DNA of 32,171 bases from Bacteroidota bacterium (GCA_029547265.1 JAKPPP010000025.1:1-32171), one strand, 5' to 3'; counted from the first letter of the stretch, positions 1-8,201 are shown. The notes: generated from the sequence alone by a model not told the origin. Translations and numbers: made by a program.

Positions 1-639
1 AATGGAAGCGGATTTAATTGGGGCGATTCCTTCTTTGCTCCTTGTACCGGAAGGCTTGAATATGTTGAGTTCTACGCAGGTTATGCCGGAACAGTAGATG
101 CGGGTACATTAAGTATTAATCCGGGCGACACCTACTATGGTCCGGCAATCTATACTCAAAATTTTAGTTCGTTTTCAGTTGGTGCCGGTCAACCTGTGCG
201 AGTAAATTTAACGGGAGCATTAAATTTAACTGCGGGCTTGCAATACACGTTTGTTATGTATGTTAGTGGAGTAGAGATTATTTACTATCCTGCATTTGGT
301 GCTCATCCCGGATGTAGCAGTTATCAAAATGGTTGGTCAAGCTATCAACATAATTTCAAAATTTCTGTATTGAGCGCTACGGGTACTCAAGAAATCTCAC
401 CTTCACTGTCAGCATCACTTTTTCCAAATCCTACGAGCGGTAAGTTTAAAGTTCTTTGTAATGAGGCTTCTTCATTTCAATGTGAGGTAATGGATCAATT
501 AGGAAAGGTGGTTTTATCAACTACTGTACAAAAGGATTTATCGGATGAATTGGATCTAACTTCTTTTCCGAAGGGACTATATCTTGTTCGATTAACAAAT
601 GCAACAGGATCATGCACTAAAAAGCTGATGATCGATTAA
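1..639 (+). CDS. T9SS type A sorting-domain protein, 5' truncated
   Basis: The reading frame is open from base 1, so the start lies outside the window; 212 residues are visible. The first ~130 residues look like a secreted beta-sandwich (WGDSFFAPCTGRLEYVEFYAG, later GLQYTFVMYVSG), the kind of jelly-roll module common in Bacteroidota exoproteins; I do not recognise a precise family. The last ~75 residues are a T9SS type A C-terminal domain: LFPNPTSGKF, then DQLGKVV, LTSFPKGLYLVRL and the final basic-hydrophobic KKLMID. This domain directs export across the outer membrane and is normally cleaved for anchoring or release. A strong terminator follows at 661. The enzymatic or binding role of the missing N-terminal part cannot be judged. 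Confidence 0.85.
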   Translation, partial: NGSGFNWGDSFFAPCTGRLEYVEFYAGYAGTVDAGTLSINPGDTYYGPAIYTQNFSSFSVGAGQPVRVNLTGALNLTAGLQYTFVMYVSGVEIIYYPAFGAHPGCSSYQNGWSSYQHNFKISVLSATGTQEISPSLSASLFPNPTSGKFKVLCNEASSFQCEVMDQLGKVVLSTTVQKDLSDELDLTSFPKGLYLVRLTNATGSCTKKLMID

Positions 640-660
640 TATCGAGAAAGATTACGCTAA

Positions 661-698
661 AACGGAGATCGAATGATAAATTTGATCTCCGTTTTTTT
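661..698 (+). terminator. Rho-independent terminator after the first T9SS gene
   Basis: A perfect 10-bp stem (AACGGAGATC at 661-670 with GATCTCCGTT at 684-693) closes a 13-nt loop and runs straight into a T tract. It sits 21 nt after the stop codon of the truncated T9SS gene. Its position also argues against the TTG at 701 as start of the next gene. Confidence 0.85.
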
Positions 699-735
699 GT
701 TTGAAAAATAAAGTATTTAAACCGATTGATTTTTG

Positions 736-743
736 TAAGTTTG
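736..743 (+). promoter_or_regulatory. Bacteroidota -7 element for the antiporter gene
   Basis: TAAGTTTG matches the Bacteroidota -7 consensus TAnnTTTG exactly. It lies between the terminator and the ATG at 767 and predicts a leader of about 17 nt. No good -33 TTTG is seen at the usual spacing. Confidence 0.45.
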
Positions 744-766
744 AGTTCATTTTTAAAATACTTTTT

Positions 767-1975
767 ATGACTACTGCTGTTATTATTTCTTTATGTGTTT
801 TGTTATTGTTTGCCTATCTATTTGATGTTACAGCTGCGAAAACTCGTATTCCTACTGTTGTTTTGCTCTTGAGTTTAGGATTTATCTTGCATTTAGTAGC
901 TGATGCCTTTCAAATTCACTTTCCCGATCTTTCTATTGTATTGCCGGCCGTTGGTACTGTCGGACTAATTTTAATAGTACTCGAGGGAGCGCTCGAATTA
1001 GAATTATCGATGCACAAAATGCCGATCATTAAAAAGGCTTCTTTAATGGCGGTTGTCCCACTTATATTACTGAGTTTTATTGTAGCAAGTGTTTATTCCT
1101 ATTTTAATGATTGTCCGTTAAAAACAGCAATAGCCAATGTTATCCCACTTTCAGTTATCAGTAGCGCGATTGCCATTCCTTCCGCACGAAATTTATCACA
1201 TTCTCTGCGCGAGTTTGTGACTTATGAAAGCAGTTTGTCAGATATAGTAGGTGTCGTGTTTTTTAATTTTGTTGTCTTAAACAGCGAAATTGATGGAAGC
1301 TCATTCGGAGAGTTTGTACTTCAACTGATAGCCATCATCATAATTTCTTTTTTAGCTACGATTCTGCTTAGTTTTTTGTTAGGGAAAATCAAACATCATG
1401 TGAAGTTTATCCCGATTATTCTCATGATCATTCTAATTTATTTTATAGCTAAATCGTTTCACCTTCCGGCTCTTATTTTCATTCTGTTGTTTGGCCTTTT
1501 TCTTAGTAATACTAATCTATGGTCGCAACTTCGATTTGCTCACAATTTAAGGCCTACAATGATTAAAAAGGAAGTACATCGATTTCATGGAGTGATCATG
1601 GAGATTGCGTTTTTGGTACGTTCCTTGTTCTTTTTATTATTCGGATTTTCTATAACTATTGCTGAAATATTTAATCCTGCAACTATACTTTGGGCAGTTG
1701 CCATAAGTTTAGTCATCTATTTAATTCGTTTATTATTCTTGAGACTCCTTTCAATCAAGGATGTTACTTTGGTGGCAATGGCTCCCAGGGGATTAATAAC
1801 CGTGTTATTATTTCTAAGTATCCCGGTAGAACAATCATTACCATTCTTCAATAAAGCACTAGTCGTACAAATTGTAGTGCTAACGGCCTTAACTATGATG
1901 ATTAGTTTGATGATGGCAAAGAAGATATCCGAAAAACATATTGAGGTATTGGCAGAAAGTAAACCACAGATATGA
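767..1975 (+). CDS. Cation:proton antiporter (NhaP/CPA1-like)
   Basis: A 402-residue, very hydrophobic protein with about 11-12 membrane segments, consistent with a Na+/H+ or K+/H+ exchanger of the CPA superfamily in the inner membrane. The stretch YESSLSDIVGVVFFN (residues 153-167) corresponds to the ESxxND-type core helix of CPA1 proteins, here with Ser158-Asp159 in place of the usual Asn-Asp. MAPRGLITVLL near the C-terminus matches the conserved PRG-containing helix. I chose ATG 767 because the alternative upstream TTG at 701 abuts the preceding terminator and a -7 box lies between the two. There is no long cytoplasmic regulatory tail. The ion specificity cannot be read from the sequence. 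Confidence 0.85.
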   Translation: MTTAVIISLCVLLLFAYLFDVTAAKTRIPTVVLLLSLGFILHLVADAFQIHFPDLSIVLPAVGTVGLILIVLEGALELELSMHKMPIIKKASLMAVVPLILLSFIVASVYSYFNDCPLKTAIANVIPLSVISSAIAIPSARNLSHSLREFVTYESSLSDIVGVVFFNFVVLNSEIDGSSFGEFVLQLIAIIIISFLATILLSFLLGKIKHHVKFIPIILMIILIYFIAKSFHLPALIFILLFGLFLSNTNLWSQLRFAHNLRPTMIKKEVHRFHGVIMEIAFLVRSLFFLLFGFSITIAEIFNPATILWAVAISLVIYLIRLLFLRLLSIKDVTLVAMAPRGLITVLLFLSIPVEQSLPFFNKALVVQIVVLTALTMMISLMMAKKISEKHIEVLAESKPQI

Positions 1976-1992
1976 TAATATAGAAAAATTTC

Positions 1993-2022
1993 TTGTTTTT
2001 TTAAATTTTTCTTTTACCTTTG
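1993..2022 (+). promoter_or_regulatory. Promoter of the M43 metalloprotease gene
   Basis: TTG at 1993-1995 and TACCTTTG at 2015-2022 are separated by 19 bp, a good match to the Bacteroidota -33/-7 promoter (TTTG-N19-TAnnTTTG). The start of transcription would be near 2028, leaving a ~24-nt leader. The region also holds an A/T inverted repeat, GAAAAATTT (1983-1991) with AAATTTTTC (2003-2011), which overlaps the -33 box and could be either a weak terminator of the antiporter gene or an operator. Confidence 0.6.
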
Positions 2023-2051
2023 AGATAACACTAACCTACCAAAACAGTATT

Positions 2052-4247
2052 ATGAAGAAATTATTATCACTCTTCGTATGTCTTTGTATTGCGTCTTCCG
2101 TTTTTTCTCAAGTTGATTTCTGTGGCGCTTCAAGGCATAATAGTTTTTTAAATGCTAACGCTAATGCAAGTGCATTGGAACAAAAGCTTAATATAAATTA
2201 TGCAAATGATTTAATCCATTCTGCGGGTCGTTTGTCGGGTGGGACTTACGTTATTCCTGTTGTTTTTCACATCATTCACCAAAACGGTCCCGAGAACGTA
2301 GCTGATTTTGTTCTTCAAAAGGAAATTGATAGTCTTAATGCATGGTTCGCAAATACTGCTCAGTATTATAATGCTGCCGGAGCGAACGTGAATATTAGTT
2401 TCTGCTTAGCTTCTGTTGATCCTTATGGAAATCCGACAACAGGTATCACTCGCGATACTTCATTCTATACTGTGCTCAGCGGACCAGGAGATGATCCTAA
2501 AATGAAAAATATTAACCGATGGAATCCTTATCGTTATCTTAATATTTGGATTTTGCGTGATGGAGTGATGGGTGCAGGGGCAGGAGCATATTCAGCTTTT
2601 CCTTGGACAATGGGACTGCCGGAAGATGGAATCGTTATTTCTTATAATTCATTAGGCTATTCACATTATATTATTACTCACGAAGTAGGTCATTATCTCG
2701 GTCTCTATCACACTTTTGAAGGCATCAATTGCATTAATTACAATTGTTTACTTGACGGTGATCAAGTATGTGATACACCCCCGGAAGCAGCAGGAAATTT
2801 TACTTGTAATATCAGCACCTGCTCTACCGAATTAGATGATACAACAGGATTAAGTCCGTTTACAAGCGATACCACTGATTTGTCGAATCTGATGGGTCCA
2901 AAAAGTTTATGTCCGAATTATTATTTCACACCGGGACAAGCGGTTCGTATGAATTACTTTTTAGCAAATACACGATTTGATTTACTTAGCTCTAATGGTT
3001 GTGGTCAACACCCAGGCGGGATTGTTCCTCAAGCATCATCCACTTATCATGCTGCCGGATGTTCGGGGATGATGTATATAAGTACGAGTGTAGATGCTCA
3101 ATATATTGAATGGGATACCAATAATGACGGTATTACTGATGGAATCGGAGATAGTATTTTTCAAACATATACGCAATCGGGATATTATACTGTAGTTATG
3201 CGAGTATTTAATTCCGGAGGATGGGATTCAGATACTATAACCACCTATGTGCACGCTCGTCCCAATTCACTCTATCCCATAGTAAGTCAATCGGGAATAA
3301 ATTGGAATGGAGTGTGTAGAGGAACAACAGTAAGTTTTACAGCAGCTCCCGGCATGACAAGCTATTTATGGAGCACAGGAGATACAACGCAAACAATCAG
3401 CTTTACTCCTGATAGTACCTTCGAAATTGGAATTACTTGTGTTGATTCAACAGGATATACATGGACACGTTGCCCGGCATTAACCATATCTTATCCACTT
3501 AATGAATTGCCGGCACAACCGATTTTAACTTTAGTTGATGATAGTATTTGCTGGCGCGATTCATTCCAAATTGTAGCGCAATATAATCCTAATACTTATG
3601 GTGTTGGTTGGAATATAAATAATTTCCAAGGAATAGCTCCGCAAGATACGCTTCGCATTTTTCCATATACAAGCAATTTTACTGTTTATCTTGTTGTTGG
3701 AGATTCAGGAAATTATTGCCGTAATAACAGTGATACATTACATCTATATGCCGATCCTTTACCTTCATTACCATATTCCCCGTTCGTAGTAGATAGCATC
3801 ATTGCAGGATATACTTTTTGGCATAATCAAATGTATCTGGATGGTGTTGCCATTCCGGGAGCTGATAGCAGTTATTATATCATGTCGCAGCCGGGATGTT
3901 ATAGTGTATTAACATGGAAAGAAATGGAAGAATGTGCAGTTATGTCGGATACCGTTTGTTACGGAGTAACAGTAGGATTAACTGACAATCAAACACTCAC
4001 TAACGGTTTCGCCTATCCGAATCCAAGTCACGGAATAATAAATCTTCGATTATTATCTGACTTAAGCAATGATCAAATGAAAGAGTTATTGGAATCGATA
4101 ACTATATACAACACGATGGGACAAATTATTCCTAGACAAATTACATGTACATCTCCCAAAGCAATTTCCATCGACCTAAAAGGATCTGCAAGAGGAATGT
4201 ATATTGTGAAGATGGGAGAGAAGGAGATAAAAGTGTTTGTAGAATAG
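2052..4247 (+). CDS. Secreted M43 (pappalysin/cytophagalysin-type) metalloprotease, T9SS cargo
   Basis: This is a 731-residue secreted zinc protease. ATG 2052 gives a clean signal peptide (MKKLLSLFVCLCIASSVFSQ); the open frame extends upstream to 1941 but would put that peptide internally and cross the promoter. The catalytic motif HEVGHYLGLYH (His210, Glu211, His214, His220) has the HExxHxxGxxH form of metzincins, and NLMGP followed by FTPGQAVRM supplies the Met-turn region seen in M43B enzymes. Several Cys residues around it suggest disulphides. The middle (~320-640) holds PKD/Ig-like beta modules (YIEWDTNNDGITDG, SYLWSTGDTTQT). The C-terminus (AYPNPSHGIINL to KVFVE) is a T9SS type A sorting domain. 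It is probably a secreted or surface endopeptidase. Confidence 0.92.
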   Translation: MKKLLSLFVCLCIASSVFSQVDFCGASRHNSFLNANANASALEQKLNINYANDLIHSAGRLSGGTYVIPVVFHIIHQNGPENVADFVLQKEIDSLNAWFANTAQYYNAAGANVNISFCLASVDPYGNPTTGITRDTSFYTVLSGPGDDPKMKNINRWNPYRYLNIWILRDGVMGAGAGAYSAFPWTMGLPEDGIVISYNSLGYSHYIITHEVGHYLGLYHTFEGINCINYNCLLDGDQVCDTPPEAAGNFTCNISTCSTELDDTTGLSPFTSDTTDLSNLMGPKSLCPNYYFTPGQAVRMNYFLANTRFDLLSSNGCGQHPGGIVPQASSTYHAAGCSGMMYISTSVDAQYIEWDTNNDGITDGIGDSIFQTYTQSGYYTVVMRVFNSGGWDSDTITTYVHARPNSLYPIVSQSGINWNGVCRGTTVSFTAAPGMTSYLWSTGDTTQTISFTPDSTFEIGITCVDSTGYTWTRCPALTISYPLNELPAQPILTLVDDSICWRDSFQIVAQYNPNTYGVGWNINNFQGIAPQDTLRIFPYTSNFTVYLVVGDSGNYCRNNSDTLHLYADPLPSLPYSPFVVDSIIAGYTFWHNQMYLDGVAIPGADSSYYIMSQPGCYSVLTWKEMEECAVMSDTVCYGVTVGLTDNQTLTNGFAYPNPSHGIINLRLLSDLSNDQMKELLESITIYNTMGQIIPRQITCTSPKAISIDLKGSARGMYIVKMGEKEIKVFVE

Positions 4248-4272
4248 GATTTTGAATTGTGAATTTTCAATT

Positions 4273-4369
4273 TTGAATTGGCTGACGCCCTTTCGTCTTA
4301 CGGCAAATTATTGGTACGTCAGCTAATATCTCCATCGGAGAGAGACGGCTTAGCCGAACCCCGAGGGGT
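4273..4369. repeat. Intergenic palindromic repeat cluster, copy 1
   Basis: The 357-bp gap between two T9SS genes begins with a short-period A/T stretch (4252-4278) and then a chain of hairpins: GCTGACG/CGTCAGC (4281-4287 with 4317-4323), TCTCCatcGGAGA (4329-4341), CGGCTTAGCCG (4346-4356) and ACCCCgaGGGGT (4358-4369). About 50 bp (4273-4310) recur almost unchanged at 6141-6178, and CGGCTTAGCCG recurs at 6274. No open reading frame of note lies here. It looks like a REP-type or MITE-like element; the family is not known to me. Confidence 0.7.
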
Positions 4370-4447
4370 CAAGCATCTAATCATTAAGTAGAGCTGAAAT
4401 AACACGCTTTCTTGGCGTTAACTGTCTGGACAAAACCGTAAACTCGA

Positions 4448-4469
4448 TGGGGTAGAAAAGAGTACCCCA
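4448..4469. promoter_or_regulatory. Inverted repeat TGGGGTA-N8-TACCCCA, possible operator
   Basis: A perfect 7-bp inverted repeat with an 8-bp centre lies about 80-100 bp upstream of a possible promoter of the next gene (TTTG at 4526-4529, TATTTTG at 4555-4561, spacing 25 bp, longer than ideal). It could bind a regulator or simply belong to the repeat-rich gap. Confidence 0.3.
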
Positions 4470-4604
4470 AACAGATTTACCCCCAACCTCTTAAAATGGA
4501 AACTTTCTTTCCATAAATACACTAATTTGTTTATTTCATTTATTTTATTACTTTTATTTTGAATTGCAAGAGCAAATAGCCTTTTGTCAAATAAAGATAT
4601 TATT

Positions 4605-6134
4605 ATGAAAAAAATCTTCCTGCTAATAGTTTTTGGAATACTAATTGGAAATGCCGAAGCGCAAAACCAATTTACAAATGCTTATATCTGTCAAGATACT
4701 TTGACTCCGAATCTCAGTACTTCAGATATTAAACCAACCACTAATGGTTGGCGCGTTGCAATGTTTGCGTATAACGGATTTTATGATCCTGCTCGTCTCA
4801 TTTTGGCGGATATTGATTGGCAGGGAAACATTTCGGTACTAAATGCGATCGACTATAATTCAGACGCTGTGAATTCGAGAGTGTCAATTACCCCGGACGG
4901 TGGGTGTTTTTTATTTTGTGGGCCTGATGCCGAAGGATGGCATACTTTTATGAGGGTAGATTCACTAGGAAGCCTTGCTTGGGCTAAAAAATTTTATATT
5001 CCGAATACACTACTTGTTACGTACGCAAATTATAATATAATTGGTAACGATACAGTATTGTTTGCCGGAGGTGAATATTTTAGTGGCTCTACAACCAACT
5101 CAAAGGAGTCATGGATGGCAACATTAGATTATCAAGGAAATTTATTACGAGTTCAAACTATTGGCGATGGAGCAAATGGTTATGAACTTCCCAAGTTAGT
5201 AACCCGTACTTCCGATGGCGGAATGTTGGTAAATTGTGTTTATTCTTCATCTGCCTCTTCATCACCATATTCGTATGTAACTTATAAAGTAGACTCAATG
5301 CAAAACGTGCAATGGTCAAGGCTATATTCACTTTTTAACATAGTTAATAATCGTATAAATAGGACACTGGAATTGCCGGGAAATAAAGGATATCTAACCA
5401 CAGTAAATTCAGCAGGATCTGGAATGATGGTAACATATTTTATTCGTACTGACACCTTGGGAGAAGTAATATCTTATCAAACATTACCCGGGTATTTGCG
5501 CATAGATGGAATGCAACTGATAAATGATAGTACTGTTTTTTACTCCGGATTAAGTGATTTTGGCTACGGAATTTATAAAGGAGATACGAGCGGTGCCGTA
5601 AATGATATGAAATTTATGGAAATCGACACATTAGGCCCTTTCTTAACAAGGTTGACGTATAATCCAGCAGCAAGTAAATTTCTTTTTTGGGGAGAAAATA
5701 TGGCAGGATTACTTGATAGTACAGGTATGGGACTATGTCGTGTTGGTGCTACTCCAACACCTATCGCTTCACCCACTTCATTAGTAGTATACCAATATCC
5801 GGTTTCTTCGGTTAATTTATCATTGACACTAAGCGATACTATTTTCAATAGTGTACCAATCAATATATTGGCGACTACAATTTGTCAAACTACCGGAATT
5901 ACCTCTAGCGAAATTAATACTAACATTAAAGCCTATCCGAATCCGGCGCATGATAATATCAATATCACAGGCTTATTCTACAAACAAGAATATACACTTT
6001 ATAATTTAGATGGCAGGAAAATTAAAGAGGGTGTTGTAAGTGAAAGTGAAAACAACATTTCTTTAAAATCACTTAGATCGGGAATGTATGTTTTGAGAAT
6101 AGCAAATATAAACTTGAAAGTGGTAATTGATTAA
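4605..6134 (+). CDS. Secreted propeller-like T9SS protein of unknown function
   Basis: A 509-residue secreted protein. ATG 4605 gives the signal peptide MKKIFLLIVFGILIGNAEAQ. The body contains repeating units of the form SxTPDGGxxxxG...DSxGxxxWxKxF (SITPDGGCFLFCGPDAEGW, RVDSLGSLAWAKKF, TRTSDGGMLVN, KVDSMQNVQWSRLY), which resemble the blades of the beta-propeller-like repeat proteins common among Bacteroidota exoproteins. The C-terminal ~75 residues (AYPNPAHDNINITG, LYNLDGRKI, LRSGMYVLRI, KVVID) form a T9SS type A sorting domain. Copies of the same intergenic repeat lie on both sides of the gene. No catalytic motif is visible; binding or structural roles are possible. Confidence 0.85.
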   Translation: MKKIFLLIVFGILIGNAEAQNQFTNAYICQDTLTPNLSTSDIKPTTNGWRVAMFAYNGFYDPARLILADIDWQGNISVLNAIDYNSDAVNSRVSITPDGGCFLFCGPDAEGWHTFMRVDSLGSLAWAKKFYIPNTLLVTYANYNIIGNDTVLFAGGEYFSGSTTNSKESWMATLDYQGNLLRVQTIGDGANGYELPKLVTRTSDGGMLVNCVYSSSASSSPYSYVTYKVDSMQNVQWSRLYSLFNIVNNRINRTLELPGNKGYLTTVNSAGSGMMVTYFIRTDTLGEVISYQTLPGYLRIDGMQLINDSTVFYSGLSDFGYGIYKGDTSGAVNDMKFMEIDTLGPFLTRLTYNPAASKFLFWGENMAGLLDSTGMGLCRVGATPTPIASPTSLVVYQYPVSSVNLSLTLSDTIFNSVPINILATTICQTTGITSSEINTNIKAYPNPAHDNINITGLFYKQEYTLYNLDGRKIKEGVVSESENNISLKSLRSGMYVLRIANINLKVVID

Positions 6135-6140
6135 ATTTTC

Positions 6141-6325
6141 TTGAATTGGCTGACGCACTTTCGTCTTACGACAAATTAAAGGTGCGTCAGCCACTATGTG
6201 TTTTTCTTCAACTCAGCTCGATTGCTGTGGTTTAATTCAATTTCGTCATAATTAATAGCGTATCAACTAAGAACGGCTTAGCCGCAACTTCGAATCTCGA
6301 ACCTCGAACTTCAAACTTCATACCT
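6141..6325. repeat. Intergenic palindromic repeat cluster, copy 2
   Basis: This gap between converging genes repeats the element seen at 4273. Here the hairpin is better preserved: GGCTGACGCAC (6148-6158) pairs perfectly with GTGCGTCAGCC (6182-6192) around a 23-nt loop that itself contains CGTcttACG. The CGGCTTAGCCG palindrome recurs at 6274-6284. The end (6288-6320) is a run of imperfect TCGAACTT-like direct repeats just before the minus-strand membrane protein gene ends. The distance between the two shared motifs differs between copies (66 versus 126 bp), so the copies are mosaic. The large hairpin might also stop transcription from either side. Confidence 0.7.
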
Positions 6326-7465
6326 CTACCTCCTCTGATTCTGTAACAAAAACATCTGCACCATCACAATACGAGTAAGTGCATCGTAAGATTTAAAATC
6401 TCTGTCATTTGCTGTTTCAAGCACGAGTCGATGAACACTGGAACCGGCATTTGCATATTTGTTATTATAATCATCAACAGCATTCATTAATGCATCATAA
6501 GTACTTTTTGCCGTTGGATTATCTGTTACTACCTGATGAAAATCGGTGATACCGATCATTTGTTCCTCAGAGTTGAAATTCGGATCAATAGTTTTCTTGC
6601 CTGTTTCAATTTGAATAATTTCTTCTTTCATCTTTTCACAGAGATCGAAAACTTTTTTGCCTGCTGCTACCACCGCTACCGAATCAGATAAAGAATTATT
6701 TCTTGATAAAGCTATCTCTGTTTTAAGCAAGTCGTCTTTCATTATATAATCAGAAGTAATTTGTGCTTCCAAAATTCTGGTTCCTTGAGGAGAACGAACT
6801 AATGTGAGAATTAATCCGCATGCAGTAATAATTAGCACAGAATTTACAATTGTATTTGTTTTAGTATCGGGGTTCCGAATTCCCGAGAAGAAATATACCG
6901 GTAAATACAAACACATCAAAAAGGCCAATGCAATAATAGAAAGCATATTCGCTCCCGGCCAATGCATCACTTTAAAGAGCACTCCTAAGGTTAAGCATAT
7001 TGCTGAGAGAGTACCTAATCCTGTAAGCGCTTTATCTTTTAACTGATTTTGTTCTTTAATTTTTAATAAGAACAATAAGGGAAGAAAGATTAAACTTATT
7101 ACACCTACACCTAATACTATTCCAACAGCCGCACCGGGCCAATGTAGAAACTTAAGAACGATGCCCATCGTCATTAAGGCAACGGAAACTACTCCGCTAA
7201 TCATCATTATTTTTTTCATCATGTAATAGTTTTTGTACGTCATCAGAGATATTGTTTCCTCTTCTATTTCTTTCAGATGATGTCTATAAAACATCTTTCT
7301 GGTGGAGAAATAAAATTGCTCGAAGTCTCCGTTATCCTCGAGATTCTGCTCTATGATGCAACAAATATGATCCAGGAGGTTTAACTGCAGGTCCTCCAGC
7401 TCCACGCCATTACGTCTAATGTCGTCGAGTATAAAATCAATTTGTGTATCCGAAAGCGTATACAT
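6326..7465 (-). CDS. Membrane protein with HAAS-like N-terminus and two GldL-like HWPGA units, PadR partner
   Basis: A 379-residue protein. Residues ~1-75 are soluble and helical (DTQIDFILDDIRRNGVELED, LQLNLLDHICCIIEQ), resembling the HAAS (HTH-associated alpha-helical signalling) domains encoded next to PadR regulators. Five hydrophobic segments follow (~85-107, 111-137, 147-167, 171-195, 204-224). The first four are a duplication with a 60-residue period: KFLHWPGA (105-112) and KVMHWPGA (165-172), the membrane signature of the gliding/T9SS motor protein GldL. The acidic residue of the second GldL helix is absent from both units. The C-terminal ~150 residues are probably periplasmic and helical. 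The ATG follows the padR TAA with no gap, so the two are co-translated. Inference: a membrane sensor or anti-regulator of PadR. Confidence 0.7.
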   Translation of the reverse strand: MYTLSDTQIDFILDDIRRNGVELEDLQLNLLDHICCIIEQNLEDNGDFEQFYFSTRKMFYRHHLKEIEEETISLMTYKNYYMMKKIMMISGVVSVALMTMGIVLKFLHWPGAAVGIVLGVGVISLIFLPLLFLLKIKEQNQLKDKALTGLGTLSAICLTLGVLFKVMHWPGANMLSIIALAFLMCLYLPVYFFSGIRNPDTKTNTIVNSVLIITACGLILTLVRSPQGTRILEAQITSDYIMKDDLLKTEIALSRNNSLSDSVAVVAAGKKVFDLCEKMKEEIIQIETGKKTIDPNFNSEEQMIGITDFHQVVTDNPTAKSTYDALMNAVDDYNNKYANAGSSVHRLVLETANDRDFKSYDALTRIVMVQMFLLQNQRR

Positions 7466-7807
7466 TTATGCAATGCCGGTTTTAATGTCGAGTAGGAATT
7501 TCATCGTATTGATAAAATCAGCAAACTCGTTTACTTTTTCATCCGAAACTTTATTCCCTTCACTGCTTAGCGAGTAATATTTTCGAACACGTTTTCCGAT
7601 ATATTCAGTTTCGGTCGTGAGAATACCATCCGCTTCAAGTGCATGGAGCGTAGGATATAATGCGCCTTCGGTCAATTGAATTTTGCCGGCTGTTAGGTCC
7701 TTTACCTTTTGTGTAATCTCATAACCGTACATGCGGCTATTATCCTTTAGCAATTTGAGGATGATGGTTTTTAAGGTGCCTTTTATAAGTTCAGAAGAGT
7801 AATTCAT
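7466..7807 (-). CDS. PadR-family transcriptional regulator
   Basis: A 113-residue protein with the full PadR winged-helix fold: ELIKGTLKTIILKLLKD at the N-terminus, MYGYEITQKVKD, the recognition region LTEGALYPTLHALEADGIL, and the beta-wing RVRKYYSLSSEG, then a C-terminal dimerisation helix. This is the compact PadR-s2 type. Such proteins usually repress their own operon and respond to a ligand or to a partner protein. It is the first gene of a two-gene minus-strand operon with the HAAS-like membrane protein, with stop and start codons directly abutting (TAAATG). A possible autoregulatory operator overlaps the promoter at 7820-7857. Confidence 0.92.
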   Translation of the reverse strand: MNYSSELIKGTLKTIILKLLKDNSRMYGYEITQKVKDLTAGKIQLTEGALYPTLHALEADGILTTETEYIGKRVRKYYSLSSEGNKVSDEKVNEFADFINTMKFLLDIKTGIA

Positions 7808-7819
7808 GATCAGAATTTA

Positions 7820-7876
7820 AATACATAACGCAATAATACATTAGAAACTTATGTATTGGTGTCTTTTGGAAACAAA
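7820..7876 (-). promoter_or_regulatory. padR promoter with overlapping inverted-repeat operator
   Basis: On the minus strand, TTTG (complement of 7873-7876), a 21-bp spacer and TAAGTTTC (complement of 7844-7851) form a good Bacteroidota promoter with one mismatch. Overlapping it are AATACATAA (7820-7828) and AATACAT (7835-7841), 15 bp apart, and their inverted partner TTATGTATT (7849-7857). ATACAT-N9-ATGTAT sits on the -7 box, as expected for an autorepressor. The half-sites resemble PadR boxes, although the classical order is ATGT-N8-ACAT. Confidence 0.5.
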
Positions 7877-8201
7877 TATTATTTAATCGGTTGAAAATCA
7901 ATCATAAAAATATTCTCAAGAATTTGAAAATGCGGTCTATTGATATGGATTGGCAGTGATTTAGGTTCTTAAAATCGCCTTTTTATGTACCGGTTATGTA
8001 TTATTGGGGTTCTGACCTTAGAATATACCACATCTGGAATTAAAAATCATTCATTCGGCTTTACAATCAAAATCAACTGACATATTTCGCAATAGAAGTA
8101 TTTCTTTTCATAATCCTTTGCTAAACGTAAAAATTATTGATGTTCTTAATTTCAGTTTGAAAAACAAACAATCGTTCAATTGGTCAACAAGTATTACCGG
8201 T
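7877..8201. other. Gene-free stretch between divergent padR and flavin reductase genes
   Basis: About 325 bp of AT-rich DNA without a convincing reading frame, RNA gene or repeat. The two ends carry the promoters of the divergent genes. The rest shows nothing I can name. Confidence 0.5.

Noticed and set aside
1941..2051. Upstream extension of the M43 protease frame
   Set aside because: It overlaps the antiporter gene end and the promoter, and would bury the signal peptide.
4370..4604. Remnant of a transposase gene
   Set aside because: No frame of useful length or recognisable transposase segment is present; only palindromes and a possible promoter.
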